From Nepenthes gracilis (Eukaryota; Streptophyta; Magnoliopsida; Caryophyllales; Nepenthaceae): a DNA stretch of 64,000 nucleotides. This document shows positions 26,501-41,500 of the stretch, one piece after another. Below the pieces are notes generated by a model. It did not search any database. It saw nothing but the letters and a program-made list of their open reading frames with translations, and had not been told where the DNA came from. The stretch's first letter is position 1, and every line of letters starts with the position of its first letter. A program made the position numbers and the translations under genes. Location: assembly GCA_033239525.1 (NCBI GenBank), contig BSYO01000025.1, positions 12,062,001-12,126,000 on the forward strand. The letters are read 5' to 3'.

Positions 26501-29500
26501 TTCGTACGACAAGGAGGTTGAGGAGATTATGGTAGATCACTCCATGAGAAGATGCAAGGTCTCCAACTATGTTGAGTATCTAGTATGATAGAAGGGAATA
26601 CCTGACAACAAGGCAAGTTGGGAATGTGGGGAAAATTTATGGCAATTCTAAGACGCCATCGAGGGGTTTCAAAGTGGCAAGTTTGCCGAGGATGTTAAGG
26701 ACTTAGGTTGGGGGGGGGATTTCACCAACAGGTTGTTCCTGAGCATGGACATGGAGGTTGACCTATAATAGTACTCGAACCGTATAATTGTATAGCTCCA
26801 GACTTGTAGAGCAATATAGGATTGTTATTGTGAATAGTTGAGTCATCTAAAATAGGGTGTAATATTCTAGAAAACTTTGGAGGAGTGTAGAGATGTCCTA
26901 TTTGTAAATATTTAGATATTCTAGTAGAATATTTTTAAATGAGGAAGATACAAGAGAATTTTAGAGAAGACATCTAGGAGGAATTTAAGAGAAATCTAAA
27001 AACTCAATCCTAGCCATCCATGTGGGAAAAGTATGGCCATTGATTAAGAGGGTGGATGGAAGAAGCTCCACCATAAAGGGGGAGGGGATTTCATTAGTAA
27101 GCAGCTAAGTACTGAGTTTTCAATCAATACTATCTTTTCATTTTTTCACACTCTCTTCTTTGTGCTTTCGATTCCTTGGCGCTTTTGTCTCACTTCTTGT
27201 GCTTAAGTATGAAGGTTTCGTTGATTTAGTAGATCCAATGGGGTGGTGACACCAAGTGCCGCATGGATGAACTAGCTGTAAGTGTCATTTCGTGACATTT
27301 TGCTCACTATCAAGGGATGCCCAGTGACTATTTGGGCCAATGCTGTGGGAACATTAGAGGAATAATTTTCTTCATCATTGATGATTAATTGATCATCAAC
27401 TCTAAAAGCTCTTGGGCTTCCTGTACCTTCTTGTAATTAATCAAGGAAACATGCAGGTTTTTTTTGCTCCATCTCTTTCTGTACAGGTAGGATTCTTGCA
27501 AGTTGCCAATAAAACAAGTAGGTTTATTTGTGCAGTTCTTTCTCCACACCATGAACACTGCACTGGCATCCTCTGGGCTCCATCACAATGGCTAGAAGCT
27601 GAGTCGTTTTGTTTCTCTTCAAGAGTTAGGGTATGAAATCAACTTTCTTCTCTTCCCCTTGCGTCGAGTGGGAACACTGGGCTTATTCTTCTTCAAAGGG
27701 TTGGACCAAGCAAGATTAAGAAACTTGCATCCTTAGGCCTACTCAAAGGAGATATTTGCTTACCAATTTCATGAAGTCAATTTTCTTACTGGCCCAAGTC
27801 TGGTACTAGGTAAAGAACATGGTTATGCTTCATGATAGGTTATGTCCAAAATTCTTCTCAAGAACTTCATGACCTCCAACTTAAGAAGCCATTGATGTTT
27901 AAGGTTACTCATTTATGGCCTGTTTATGCATATTCTGGAACTGATTTTCCACTTTGTTAAGAATGGGACACAGCTTTCCTTTTCACTTTTGTACAACCCC
28001 ATACCAGCTGAAGTTCGACGAAGTGGTTGCTGAGATGTTAACTTAGCATGTCAGTTAATAGGGGCTGATTCTTGATATGCTCCACTCTGTTCCTTGTGAA
28101 ACTGCACATAATCTTCCCTTAGATGCCTTCTCTTCCATTTGACCCCTTGACAACTAAGGATGAGTCGTAAACTGAGCTACTGATTCATCACTAATGTCCA
28201 AAGCTCGGCATTTCTACATCTGACCTATTTCCTGTATTGGAGTTTTCCCTGATTTCTGGACCTTTCTTAAACAGCATGATGTTGCCTCTTCTGGTGGTCA
28301 ATTTTGGTCCAAGCTGGCTACTAGAATTTAAGCTACTGCTGCTACCAAAGTTCCTTATTCTTGCATATTGTGTCTTCTCTTGGAACAACAATCCGAGAAA
28401 CACAGGAAGAACTAACAAAGATGCCTGAGAACCGTTGTATGTGAAGATTGAGTTCAGTCATCATCTCCTTCTTACTTCCAGTAATTTTTAGTAATATCCA
28501 TTCGGCATTCCCTCTTGAAAGAAACAATATGTTCTGTCCTTTTCTTTCTGCATTTATCACCCAAGAAATGCTTCAATTTGTAGAATGGAAGGACATTATT
28601 TTCCTAGCAAGCCAGCATAACTCCTTCCCCCCCTCCCAAAGCAATCTTGGTCTTTTCCCTTACTAATTTATGAAAGAGAAGCAATAATTCCTAGTCCTGG
28701 AAGATGAGAGCTTAAAGCTTTTGCTTTCTAGCAAAGTAGGTTTGATCATATATTGGCAGAAAGCATGGAAACCTCATGACAAATGTTGTACACTGCCTAG
28801 TTGACCGCCATCAGTTGGACAACTTGGAAACTGTTGGCCCTCTCTCTCTCTGTACTTCCAACTTTTGTTGCATTTATGTGGGACAGGTTGTCTTTGCCAT
28901 TTCATTGGTGTGTTTTTATTCCTGTGCCTTGGAAAGATCTACAATGTGATTACCAGGCTAATTTGTTAATTCATTTGTAAACATTTGTCCTTGTTCGTGA
29001 GGATGGATTCAATAAAAAAAGTTTCTTTGATTTTAACAAATGGTAAATGCAAATATCAAATTTGCATGGGACTCCATTCCCTTTTAATTTTCTTGTTTTC
29101 TATCTAAATTAATTTCTTTGATTTGGGAGGAAATGGTAAAAATGCAAATATCTAGTCTGCATGGTACATGCTGATTCTATTCACAGGACTGACAATTGAA
29201 GTACATATTATTCTTATTGCAGATTTAAAAGAAGTTACAAGAGCATCAAATGGTTCAGTTAGTTCATCTATTGAGGGTAATGCTGCCAAAATAAATTCAC
29301 CTATTTCCAGAGATGAATGGAGAAAGAATGATAGTCAATCTGAGCTAAACATTAAGTTGCCAAAAAGCACAGGTGCTGGCTTCTTCGCTACCTTGATGAA
29401 TGCATCAATTGCAGAAAATTCAGAGAAAAAGAATGAGAGTCAAACTGAAACAAACATCAAGCTATCAAACGCCACAGATAATTCTTCCCTTATTACTGGG

Positions 29501-32500
29501 TCTGAAAGTTCCGCCAGTGCAGAAAACAGAACGAGCTCTGGGAGACGCCTTTTGGAAGATAATGGTTCAAAAGAGTCAGATAAGGGTAAAGAGAATGTTC
29601 AAACTGCAACTGTGGAAAATGAAGAAGCTCTGGAGGCAGATGCTAACTCCTCTTTTGAGTTATTCCGTGATAATGATGAGCTTGCTGATGAGTATAGTTA
29701 CGACTATGACGATTATGTTGATGAAAACATGTGGGGGGATGAGGAGTGGACTGAAGCGCAACATGAGACAGCAGAGGATTATGTTGATATTGATTCGCAC
29801 ATCCTGTGTACTCCTGTAAGTGCAAACAAAAAACAAAACAAAAGAATATTTCCATTCATATTTTAATTCAGTTAGATTTTTTATTTCTGTCTGACCGATA
29901 CAAATTTTGATACAATCAAGGCGATACATTGAAATTTGATCTTGTAAACATCAGGTCATTGCGGACATTGATAATGATGGGGTATCAGAAATGGTTATTG
30001 CTGTATCCTACTTTTTTGATCGCGAGTAAGTTCTTGTTTTAATGTTTTATGTCAAATTAGCTTGTTGGTTTACTATATCGTGATGTTTGGTTGAAAGAAA
30101 TCCTTATTCTCTTTTAACCTAATTTCAAAGTACTTGTTCCCTCATTTGGTTGAAATTTTTTAGGGGGAATATTAAATCCCATGATATTTAATAACAAAGT
30201 AGGATAATAACTAATGTAAGGTCTGGTGCAGAAGGATTTTTTGGAATAAAATATGAGGTTGATTTGATAATAGATAATTTCAATTATGAGGACAAAATGT
30301 GAGGAATCACTCAACTGATCATAGGAAATCACTCACCTTCGGAAGTTGTCTTATGGACTCATTCAGCTAAGTGCTAGGACTCACTCACTAATAAGTGGAG
30401 TAACTATTTTTTATGCTACATTTGATTGTTAGAATGGAATATGGTAGGGATAGAACGATTATTTATAGGGAATGGAATAAGGTGGGAATAGAGTTTAGAA
30501 TTAATATTCTATTATTTGGTTAATCACTTGGAATAAGTAAAGTTAAATTAAGAATTAATTTTCTAGCATTTAGTATATAATAGCAGGAGGAATATTCAAG
30601 AAATTAGTACAAAATGACTCTTTTACCCTTACTAAAAGAAATAATATTTTGACAAATACTAGAAGGCTCAGATAGACATGATTAAAATTGAGTCACCTGA
30701 TTAGTCTTGTCTTACCTACCCAATATCTTATAGGGTTTGATTAATGTATATTAGAATTATAGATGGACACGGTTATTAAATTAAGCTTGATTTTTTTAGG
30801 CTGGGTACAATCATAAGTGAAAAAGCAATCAATTCGGGTCCACCAAGCCTAGATTATGATTTTTTTTACAAATGTATTTTTCATTTCAAATAAATAACAA
30901 GTTTAAAAAATCATTTCAATATATTATTTCTTTGTATAATTAATAATTTTTATGAAAATGTTTTTCATTTAAATATATACTTAGGTATTATTTTAATTTA
31001 CATATTATGATTTTAAAAATATTTTATATTTTTAGTTATTTTTTATATATCTTTGAATTTTTGAAAAAAAATACTTAAAAATAAAAAATATCCATGTCCT
31101 GGCCCGAATTGGCCTGGTTTAGATTTTGAACATGTCTGGCACAGCCTATCCCGACTCAGCGGTTACAAATTTTCATCTAAATCCAGTCCGTGTCCTATTT
31201 GATTCGATTTTGTTCAAGTCTAGTTCGCAGTAAGTGTAAATAGGGAAAATACTTTGGAATAATTAGAATAGTTATTCCATGATAGCCATGAATAAAAAAT
31301 ACTAGGGTAGTTGGCTTTTTTTATTCCTTGTTTTGAAAGAATAATAATTCCGTTTGTAATTGTTATTCCTATTACTAAAGCAACTAGTGGAATAGTAATT
31401 TCATTGGGAATAAAGTAGGAATGAAATTTCTATTCCATCCTACTAAACGGGCTGAAGTGATGCACTCAATTATTCAAGGTTAGACTCAAGCTGCCTACAT
31501 ATAGAAATAAGTATCCTATTTCAAGAAAATACAATTTTTGTTGGAAATTAAGCTGAACTACTTCACTAGGCTGGTTGTTGTGAGACCGAGGCTGATCTGT
31601 TTGTGTGCTGTGGATCGGCAATTCCAAGGGTTTGTGCGGCTTGATGGTTCCAAGGGTGGCTAGTGGTTCCAAGAGTAGGCTGTCTTCTTTGGAAGTATCT
31701 CCTTGGGAAGCTTCCCTTTCATTAATGGAAGCCCTATTGTTGCTTTGGTATTTCCAAGTTATCCTGCTTGGATCATCAATCCAGGGTACCTATCCCATCC
31801 TGCATTATCTTCCCTCGCTTGATAGAAACTCGTCCTCAAGTTGACTAACTCTTTCTGGATCAGCCCTCCTGAGTTGTTGTAGTTTTCAGTAACCCAATAA
31901 TCCTCCGATGCTGGCACACCTTTCAGTCTAATTATGGGGTGTGACTGCCATATGTGTGGTAATGATCTGGCTGTCAAGAAATTTAATGTCACCAATACTA
32001 GCGGCTTCCCTTTGTGTTGCTTCCTCTCTAAGTACAATGGGTGGGGGTTTCCCATCAGAGGACTTGGCCACATTAAAGTTGGGCTTATCCCATGCCGGCT
32101 AGTGGTTGGATTTGATACTCATTAGGTCTGATCTTTTTGAGCACTTGATAAGGGATGGACTTCTTATCTCAGCATTTGTTGTAAGTCCCCATGGGAAAAT
32201 GTTCTTTCCTTAAGTGAAACACGATGAGGTCTCCTTCATTAAATTCGACATGCTGTTTGGTGGAGATCGTTGGTCTTCTTGTAGCAACTGTTGGCCGCAT
32301 CAGATTTTTCATTACTTGAGCATGTACATTGCAGATGTACACAGTTGTAACAACTGTTTGTTCAACTGGAATATGAAACAGAGGGCTTTTGGGTCACCTT
32401 CTGCTAATAAAGTTGATCTTGCTTGTTGGTGCATTCATCTGGTTTGTCTTAGATGTGGGCTAAATTGTGTGTATTTGTGTTTTGTATTTGGTAGGATATA

Positions 32501-35500
32501 TCTTCCAGCATGTGAGATCTAATTGAAATTTCAAATGCCAAACATGTGAAACCTTTGATCTTATAGACAGCATTGCCCTAACCTTTAGTTGGAGTGTCTG
32601 ACCGTAACCCATCTGTACCTTGGGAATCTTCCATTGGGTATAAGGTCTTTTACATTGCACCATTGCAATATCACAATTCAAGAAAAATACTATAATCTGG
32701 AGAAATTTAGTGGTATTTGTAGAACTTAAGACACTCAAATTAGATTAGCAAGTCACAACCTAGTAAAAGTTCAAATGATTATAAACGCAGGTAAGCCTGT
32801 CAAAAATGTTGGTCTTGAACTGGAGCAAAGTCCTTGGCAATTATAGTTGAGCTGGATGTCGAAGCTAATAGGAAACCCACGTGATTTAGCGCAGTTGCAG
32901 GGAAGACTTGGGGTGGTGTGGTTGGATTCAGGGTCACAACTTTTATTTCTTCTGCCGCATACTTGGCTTTATCCGGTGCATACACCCAAAGTTTTTCTCT
33001 GAAGCCTTGTCCTGGATGACTCAGGATGGGGAGGAGATTGTCCATCATCTTATGAAGTCTAACCTTCTAGGTGTTGGAACATTCAAATAAAGTTTCGTTT
33101 GTTGTCCTTTCTTTGTTTTCTTTTTAATTTAAGTTCATGTTTGATCTGTTTCAGCTAGTTTGTTGATTTGCAAGCACTTCATTTTGGTGCAAGTTGACAG
33201 GTATTATGACAACCCAGATCATTCAAAAGAGTTGGGTGGTATTGACATTGGGAAATATGTTGCTGGTTCCATTGTTGTCTTCAACCTTGATACAAAGCAA
33301 GTTAAGTGGACCTCACCGCTGGATATGAGCACAGACTCCGGGAAGTTCCGTGCCTATATATACTCTTCCCCAACTGTTGTTGATTTGGATAATGATGGGA
33401 AACTGGACATCCTTGTTGGAACTTCTTTTGGTTTGTTTTATGTCCTGGATCATCAAGGTATTCTCTCATTATTGCTTTCTCCCTACTTTTTCATGAACAT
33501 TTGTTCAAAGTTATGTTATGATATATTGCTTTTTAGTGCTCTTTATTGGCACACATTAGGGCTTTGTGATACCAAAATATTGTGCAACATTTGATCAGTA
33601 TCACTTGATTCAGCCTTTATTTATGTATCCATTCCAGTTATTACTAGGAAAAAGGTTAAATCTTAGTTGGGGAAATACTAAAATATTCTCAACTATTCTC
33701 TTTTCCCAATTTTATTCTCAGCTTCTAATTCTTCCAATTTGATTCTCTTTTTTTTTTTTTTTTTTTACATCAGTTAAAATTTCAAGCAAAATTGATAATG
33801 TTCAAGTCAAATATGGTAGTTCGTACATGTTGCCAAAAACACAGTGTGTGAAAAATTAGAGTCCAGGTTGTCTATTTGTGATTTTTTTGCTCCACTTGCT
33901 TATCATGTGATGATTTTGTGAAATTTTTATACAGTATGAAGCTGATAATAAAATCAATGTTGAGAATATATTTGGAAAAATTAGAAGCTGACAATAAATT
34001 GGGAAAAAAAGAATGGTTGAGAATATTTCTGATATTTTTACTAGACTTGACCACATTTGCTTTCTGAGTGTATTGCTTCTGCTTATTCAATTTGAGTATT
34101 TCTTAGTTTATGGCTTTGCCTCGGGGAAAATTTAGGTTATACGTAAGAAGTCAATTTGCATTTATTCTAATTTGACATCATCATGATGCTGGCATAGACC
34201 ACAAACATATTTTTAGTGGGTTGCCTTGCTTATTTACAATTCTTGTTACAGTCGTGACTTTTAGAAACCCCAATTTCATTCCTTCTCCATTGATTTTTTA
34301 GACAGTTCTTGTGTGTTTGAGATGTTTTCTTTATGTATTTTTCTGTCAATATCATAGACTAAACACATGCTGCAGATTTTATCTGTAACATACCCTGTCT
34401 GCTCAATACCATTTTACTTTCATTGTTCTTCTAGATTATGCTGAAATTTTCCTAAGGACAAATATTTCTTCATTTGGATGTTCAATAGTTTGTTGGGCTT
34501 TATCATGTTACTTGATTTAGCATATGCCGTGTGAATAGCAGATTGGTAACTAGATATACAATTATGTTTTCAGAAGTTCAATTGCTACTATGTTTTAATC
34601 TTCTCCAGGCTGTGCAGCTTTCTTGCTAGCTGCTTCTTCCTATTAGAGTTAGTTTTGCAATGAGTTAAACAAACTATTGTTCCATATAATTTGTCCTCTT
34701 CAGGCAAATAGTCCAGGCTCATTTACCACTGTAAGTTTATTTTGGGAAGTTCTCTGAATTCCTTGTTTTGTGGAGTTATTCCAATTTAAGGCATTGCAAA
34801 AACAGTTGGAAGCATGGAAAAAGTCAACATGTCCAAACCAACATGCACAAGTGCCTACCACTATTGATTGGCATGTCTTGATTTCTAGCTCAGAATAAGC
34901 TGGGTGGCATCGCCTTGGCAAGTACAAGTCATGGCATCATGAAGATATATGACATGCAAGGGATGTAGAGAAGGGGTGTGAGATTTATTGGGGATTTTAT
35001 AATTTGAGGGAGTTGGTGACAGCCAAAATGTCTCTTGTAAGATGTTGCATGCAGGTTTTCTGCGAGGGTTTTACAAGACTACTTAGTGAAAGGTGAGATA
35101 GAAAGTGACAAAAAATGGAAACGGGAGTTTGTGTGGTTTGAAAGAGTGTTTTTCTCTATTGTCATTCTCATTCTCTTTCATTCCTTGTGAATCAGCTGAG
35201 CCAAATTCTGGAACCTTTAAGGCATGTAAAGGTATGATGCACAGACACTTCCCACCAAGGAATGGGAACAACTCTTGAAAAATGAGGACTCAGACATGTC
35301 CCAGATTCAGTAATTAGGATTTTAAAAAATGTAGCTATTTACAAATTAGATATCTGAAGGGCTACTTTTTAATTTCATATGTAGGAAAAAAGTGGAAAAC
35401 ACCTACTTTGTTTCTTGTCTGGAAAAAAGATGTAATAACACCTTCACCTCTGTTGAAGTTAATCATTGTTGTTTATTCTATTAAAATATGTGTAAATTAG

Positions 35501-38500
35501 CCTTACCATTGAAAGTACAAATTTCCATCTTTTATCAGGTAAGAATGCAATGAAAAAAAAATGCTATGTTCTTGTAGTTAAAAAACAAGAAGAATGAAAT
35601 GGAAGCACAAAGCACATCATGTCTAGAGTAAAACATGCAATGCAAGGAAATGTAATTGTTTTCTTAATATAAAACAACCATTGTTTTAATAAATAAGTGA
35701 ATTATGGGTTATATTTTACAATGCCATGTCCCAGGCGTATTCGAGAGAAAGTCACCCATGTGGGACTTGCATGTGCATTTTTTTAATCAGAACAATTCTG
35801 TGACATGCTAAGGCATTTGGAACAGATGTTTGAGCTGTGTATGCTAGTGTTTGTGTTGGACACTTTCCTGGCACAGCATGGCCACCCTTCTGTGCTTGTT
35901 AGATGTAAAGTTTGTTGTTGTGTCACTGCTATTTTGATACTGGGGCAGCTGCTTGACTGTTTGTGAGTTTGCAGGCCATTGGAAAGGGTAAATATCCATC
36001 AGTTGATCTTCTTTGAGTTGATGTTTTGTTCTCTTATACCCCCACCCCGGCCCGCTCTATGAGCGGAAGCTACAAAAGGTGTCTTGGATATATTAATCAT
36101 TATGGTAGACTAAAATAGCATGTTGATGGACATAAGTGTATGCAAACTGTCAAATTTCATTGGTTGTTTGCCTCGTTCTGTCACTACAGACTGAACTCGC
36201 TCTGAACCCTTTCAATTATTATTAATCATTATGGTAGCCTAAAAGAAAAAATCTTTTGTTGTTGTCTCTATAGGTATAGTCTACCCAAGAAAGAATCGAG
36301 GGTCCTGTCTCTAGAATCCTTTTTTTCTCCTAATAGATGACCTGGGGTAGATTTTGCACTATTCAACAAGTCAAAAGTCTTGGACAGAAGTTTCTAGAGG
36401 TTCTCCTTTACTGAGGTTGAAGTCCACAGGCTTTTTAATGTGTTAAAGATTGGGTTGGATGGTTTCACTGTCTGTTTCTCAAAAATGTTATCTGAACACT
36501 GATATATATTCTCTAAAATGTTTGATGCCTGTTTGATTGCTAAGTGTTAATGATTGTGTAAATATTAGATTGAAGTCTCTTTATGCAAAGAGTTTTGGCA
36601 ACAGGTGGTTTGTTGGTACACGGAGATATATTTGAATGTCTAATTTTGGGTGATCATTAGTGGTAACATTGAGGAAAATATCCTGCTTCTAGTGGCCACT
36701 GTTATACTGACCAGATTCACTTCTTTCATCATTGTTTTGGAAGTATTTAGCCAGTTCCTATACAAATGAGTGGAAAGTGGGTTTGCAAACACTTTCTCGG
36801 TGAGTTTTCTATTATGAAATGCAAATTCTTGTTCTCATATTTTATTCATGGATGATAAGTTGATCTTGGGCGATATAAATCCCAGGGTTCTTCATTTGAA
36901 ATATGTGCTCGAATACAAACTCAAGCTGAAAGTTTTGATTGTGCTCGGTGTTGTTTCTAGTGCAAAGTTACTGCCCCTATTTCCTAGGAAAAATTGACTC
37001 CTTTCTACTTATATATATTGGGTTGCCGATGTGTGTTAGCTATGGTGCCATGGAGCTAGTGATCAAGAAGTTTGAGAGGTTCGCTTTTTTGGGAAAGTAA
37101 ATCTTCCAGAAGAGGTAGGTCTACTTGACAAACTTTTCATAGCTTGTCTACCTATTTTATGTCCTTATTTTGTTTTGGTGTTTTCAGTTTCCTTGAATCA
37201 TGAAGAGATTGGTACGTACTTTTGCATGGTTGCTATGAGGTGTTCTAGCTTCTCTTAGCTGTTATCATCACACTTCATGGTTGCTTGGGTTGGTCTTGGG
37301 ATCATTAGATATTTTATATTGTGTACAAAAGCTCTGTTGTTATGTAGTTATGCAAGGTTCTAAACATGGAGTATGCAAGAATGTGATTGGGATGATCTCT
37401 GAGATGTCCTCATCGACTCTCTTGGTGTGGAACTCAACCCAATCAAGTAGGAATCCTAATGTTCCAGTAGTCAATCTCTTTCTCACACACTTGATTTGTC
37501 TCTGAGAGTGTGTTTGTGCACTTGATTGGAAAAAAGAGGAGTGGCATCTTAGTGGTGGGTGTTGTCTATTTTGCAAAGCTGGTAGGCTATTTGTTGGGCG
37601 ATTTGTTGAATTGTGAACAAGTTGTGAATTTCAGAGAATTAAGAAAGGTTTGAAAAATCGGAATTTAGGCTTTAATACTAAATTTGATGTAGGGAAGGGG
37701 AAATAAGCAAGGAAAGAAGAAGAGAAAAGGAAAAATGGAAGAAGCAGAAGAGAGAATAGACAAAAGGAAGAAGCACAGATTATCAGGAAGGAAGGAAGGA
37801 TAAATACAATCCCTAAATATTAATTCAATTTATCAAAACCCCAAATAATAAAATTAGGATTTCATATGGAAGCATCATGTTCTTAGGATAATTAGAAAAC
37901 ATAATTTCCTAATTAAGGATAACCAAGTAAGGAAATAATTAAAATAAAATATAACATTTTTAAAGTATTGCAAAGATTAACAAAATTAGAAAATTTTAAT
38001 AATCCCTAAGATATAACAAAATTAAAAAAAAGTTACTCAAATAAAATCAAATCTCTATTCATATCTCTAAGATGTTTGTATCAGCATGCAAGTTTTTATA
38101 ATTACATCCAATTTTTAAGCTAATAATAGAGTGAGAAATATAAAAAAAATATTTTTGATAATAATCATAAACTCATAATTTACGAGTAATATAAAAAATA
38201 ATAATTAATAAGCATGACTAACTATAGACACACTAAAATAATAAATTTATTAAAAATTTAAAATATTATCCTCAAAATTGCATAGCAAAGACTAATATTA
38301 TCATCATCGTCAAACAAAAGTTCATCTTTTTCTCATTCTTTGTCTTATAGGTTTGAATGACTTTTTCATTTGCATGTCTCTATAAGATAGAATTTTCATT
38401 ATTTACAAATTCTAATAGAGTAGCCCTGGAGGCACGTTCTATTTAGGGTTCACACTATTTCTCAATTTAGTGTGATTTGTAATGTAATTTAGTTCAATTT

Positions 38501-41500
38501 TAGCTACAGAATCCTTTGTTATCAAACTATCCTCAAATATAGACTCATTATCCTTATCATAGTTTTCATTTATCTTCCTAATTTACGGCTCATTACTTTC
38601 ATCAATTTCAATTTCAAGTATAAGTTAGCATTATTAGTAACAATTAAATACAAGTCTAATCTAAAAAGAAATAATTTATTATTTTTGAATAAAAAAAATC
38701 TCTGAGTCTCAAAATATGTATTGGATTGAGGTTGATATTGTTAGCAAGGATATAACATTGATTGTATGTGATTCCCAATACACTTTCATAGTTTAGGGAT
38801 AATTCCATTCAATTATTAGCTGTTGTACAGTTACATAGGTAGAAAGATTGGTTGATTATTACCGTGATTATAGGATGTGATTGCTTGATTCTAGGATGTA
38901 ATTAGGAAAGGCTTTTGGGTATTTAATGAGCATGAACCCTCCATTCAGAGGCATTTGAATCAAAACTAACATGGTATCTGAGACGTCTCTCACTCTATCA
39001 ATGTAAGATTACATTTCCTGATTGAGTTTTTCGTGGCTTTGGGCTATTAGAATCATACAATCTGAATCTGTCAGCATTCTCTGAGAGGGATTGTAGGTTT
39101 AGTGTTTCAGACTGAATCAATCGGGCTGTGGATCATTTGGGTATGTTCACTGGTTTGCATAAGCAACTTCTTGGTGCAAAATTTCCCTTCAGAAGCGATC
39201 CTGTGTTTCCTTTTTGCCAGGGCTTTGAGATAGTCAAGATTTGCTACAATCTCTATTGAGATTTGCTGTTTTCCGAAGGTTCCATCATCAAAGGAGTGTG
39301 GAAATTCTAGGAATAGAAGGCCATTATCTTGCCAGGTGAGAATTCTATTCAATTGGTAAAATTATCCTACTTGAAAATTTTAATCCAAGATGATTGTCAA
39401 GGGTAAGGATTTGTGAGGACACGTGGATGGATCAAGTAAAGCTACTATTGATCCTAAAGAATTTAGTCATGGGAAAGCAACAACGATTGAATTGCTTCTT
39501 GGATATTGAGCCCTGTTAAACCATATATGGTCAGCAATCTCTGTTTATTCTCCACCGTTAAGGAGATGTGTAATATCTTCTATGGATTTATTATCATGAT
39601 AATTTGTCCTGGAATTCTCAATCAGAGTTAGAATCAGATACTATTGTCAAGGATATATATCCAGTAAACTGTTCTATTTGGGCTTCCTTTCATTTTTGGA
39701 GTGATTATTCTGGTTGATGCAAACTAAAGTTCCGAAAGAGGCATTAGTGACACTTTAAAAGGTCCATTCTCAGAGCTAATAAGATCAAATTTTGATGAAC
39801 TTAAGACCAGAGTTTGAAAGTGCTTGTATGGGGTTAATTATTTGGCAACCAATTCCATCCTTAAATGTCTACTTGGGATAGCTCTTATGTGTAGAAAAGT
39901 GACTCCTTTCCAAGCAGGACATTGCTCAAGATGCGGTTAGTATCAAAATGATTAATTTAGCATTCGTTGCTCAAGGCAAAAGAGGATTCTTATCCTCCCT
40001 GCCAGTGTTACAGTTGCAGGGAATTCGAGCACATTTCAAAACATTACAGCAAGAAGTTCTAAAATTATTGCAGGGACACATAATTAAATATTGTTGTGTA
40101 CAACCTCAAAATCGATTGACTCCCTCTTTTCAAACTACTGGTCAATCCAATATTGCAACTTCTTCCACTAATCCACCAACTATCCTGAGACCTTCTTCTA
40201 CTCCTACATCTGAGCTAATCCAACAGATTATTTCCATAATCTACTCCCTGTCTCCAATTTAATAAAAAAGCTTCTTAAATCTTTGTGATTGATTTACTCT
40301 GCGGCTTTCAATCACATGGCTAGTAGTCCAGAAGTTCTACATGATGCTCATAAGTATGGAGAGCAGAATATGCAGATATCTCCTCTAAACTACGATTCTC
40401 TACATCTCTTTGGTTGTGCTTACTTTGTTCACTTACCTCCCATTAAACGTCACAAGTATACTGCTCAAGTTGTTCAATGTGCCTTTTTTGGTTATAGTAA
40501 TTCTCATGAAGGGTTTGTGTGCTATAATGTTGCTTCTAACAAACTTTGTATTTCTAGAAATATGGTTTTCTTTACGTCTCTTTGAGATCTTATTTCCTCA
40601 TCTATCTTCCTCATCTCCCTTCCTTTAATGGTAAGAATGGTACCATTAATAGTTTTAATTCAGAGCTTGTGAATCAACAACATTGTCCATTGCTTATTCA
40701 TACTTCTAAACCGACCCTTGATCTTGTCTTACATGTTCCTTTCTAGTTTTCTTGGGTTTCATAGCCTCCTAATAGTTATGATTTCTCTCGTTTGGCTCTT
40801 CATGCCACACTTAGTACTACTATGCCTAGGTCTTATTCACAAACTTCTACTTAAAAGTGTTAGCAACAAGTTATATGAGGTGAATTTTACATTCGTCAGG
40901 GAAATTGCTCTTAGGATATTCTTTCTTGTCCTTCTAGAGTTCCTCTAATTTGGTGCAAATGATATGTACCATAAAGCTACATGATATGAATCTATTGAAA
41001 GGTACAAAGCCTGCACTGTTATAGTTGTTGCTGCCTCAAAAGGATGGTTGCCTCACCAAATGGATGTGAAGAACACATTATTACGTGGTGATATGAAGGA
41101 AGAAATTTTAATAACTCCTCATGGCTTGTTTTCTTTTGCTTCTAATGAGATTTGTCATTAAAACCGTCTCTGCATGGTTTGAAGGAGACACCTCTCTGCA
41201 TGGTTTGAAGGAGACACCTCGGGCATGGTTTAAAAGTTTTGTACTACCCTTTTGGATTTCGATTTTACTTATGACTCCTTATTTTTCTTTCACTTGATTG
41301 ATAGTGGAATTGTTATCCTTCTAGTATAGGTAGGTCCTATTGCGATTATAGGATCTGATCCTCAATTGATTGAACATATACAGGAACATCTCACAACTTC
41401 ATTTCATTTGAAAAATCTTGGCCCACTACAATATTTCCTTGAGTTTCAACATTATCCGGTTGGTATATTCTTGCATCAACGTAAGTATACCCAAGAACTT

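Noticed and set aside
27412..28666. Possible genes on either strand in the distal part of intron 5
   Set aside because: The frames are short and compositionally biased, with no known motif and no plausible splice structure.
29168..29222. ATG at 29168 as a separate gene start
   Set aside because: It is intronic sequence upstream of the exon 6 acceptor; the frame joins DEX1 exon 5 precisely.
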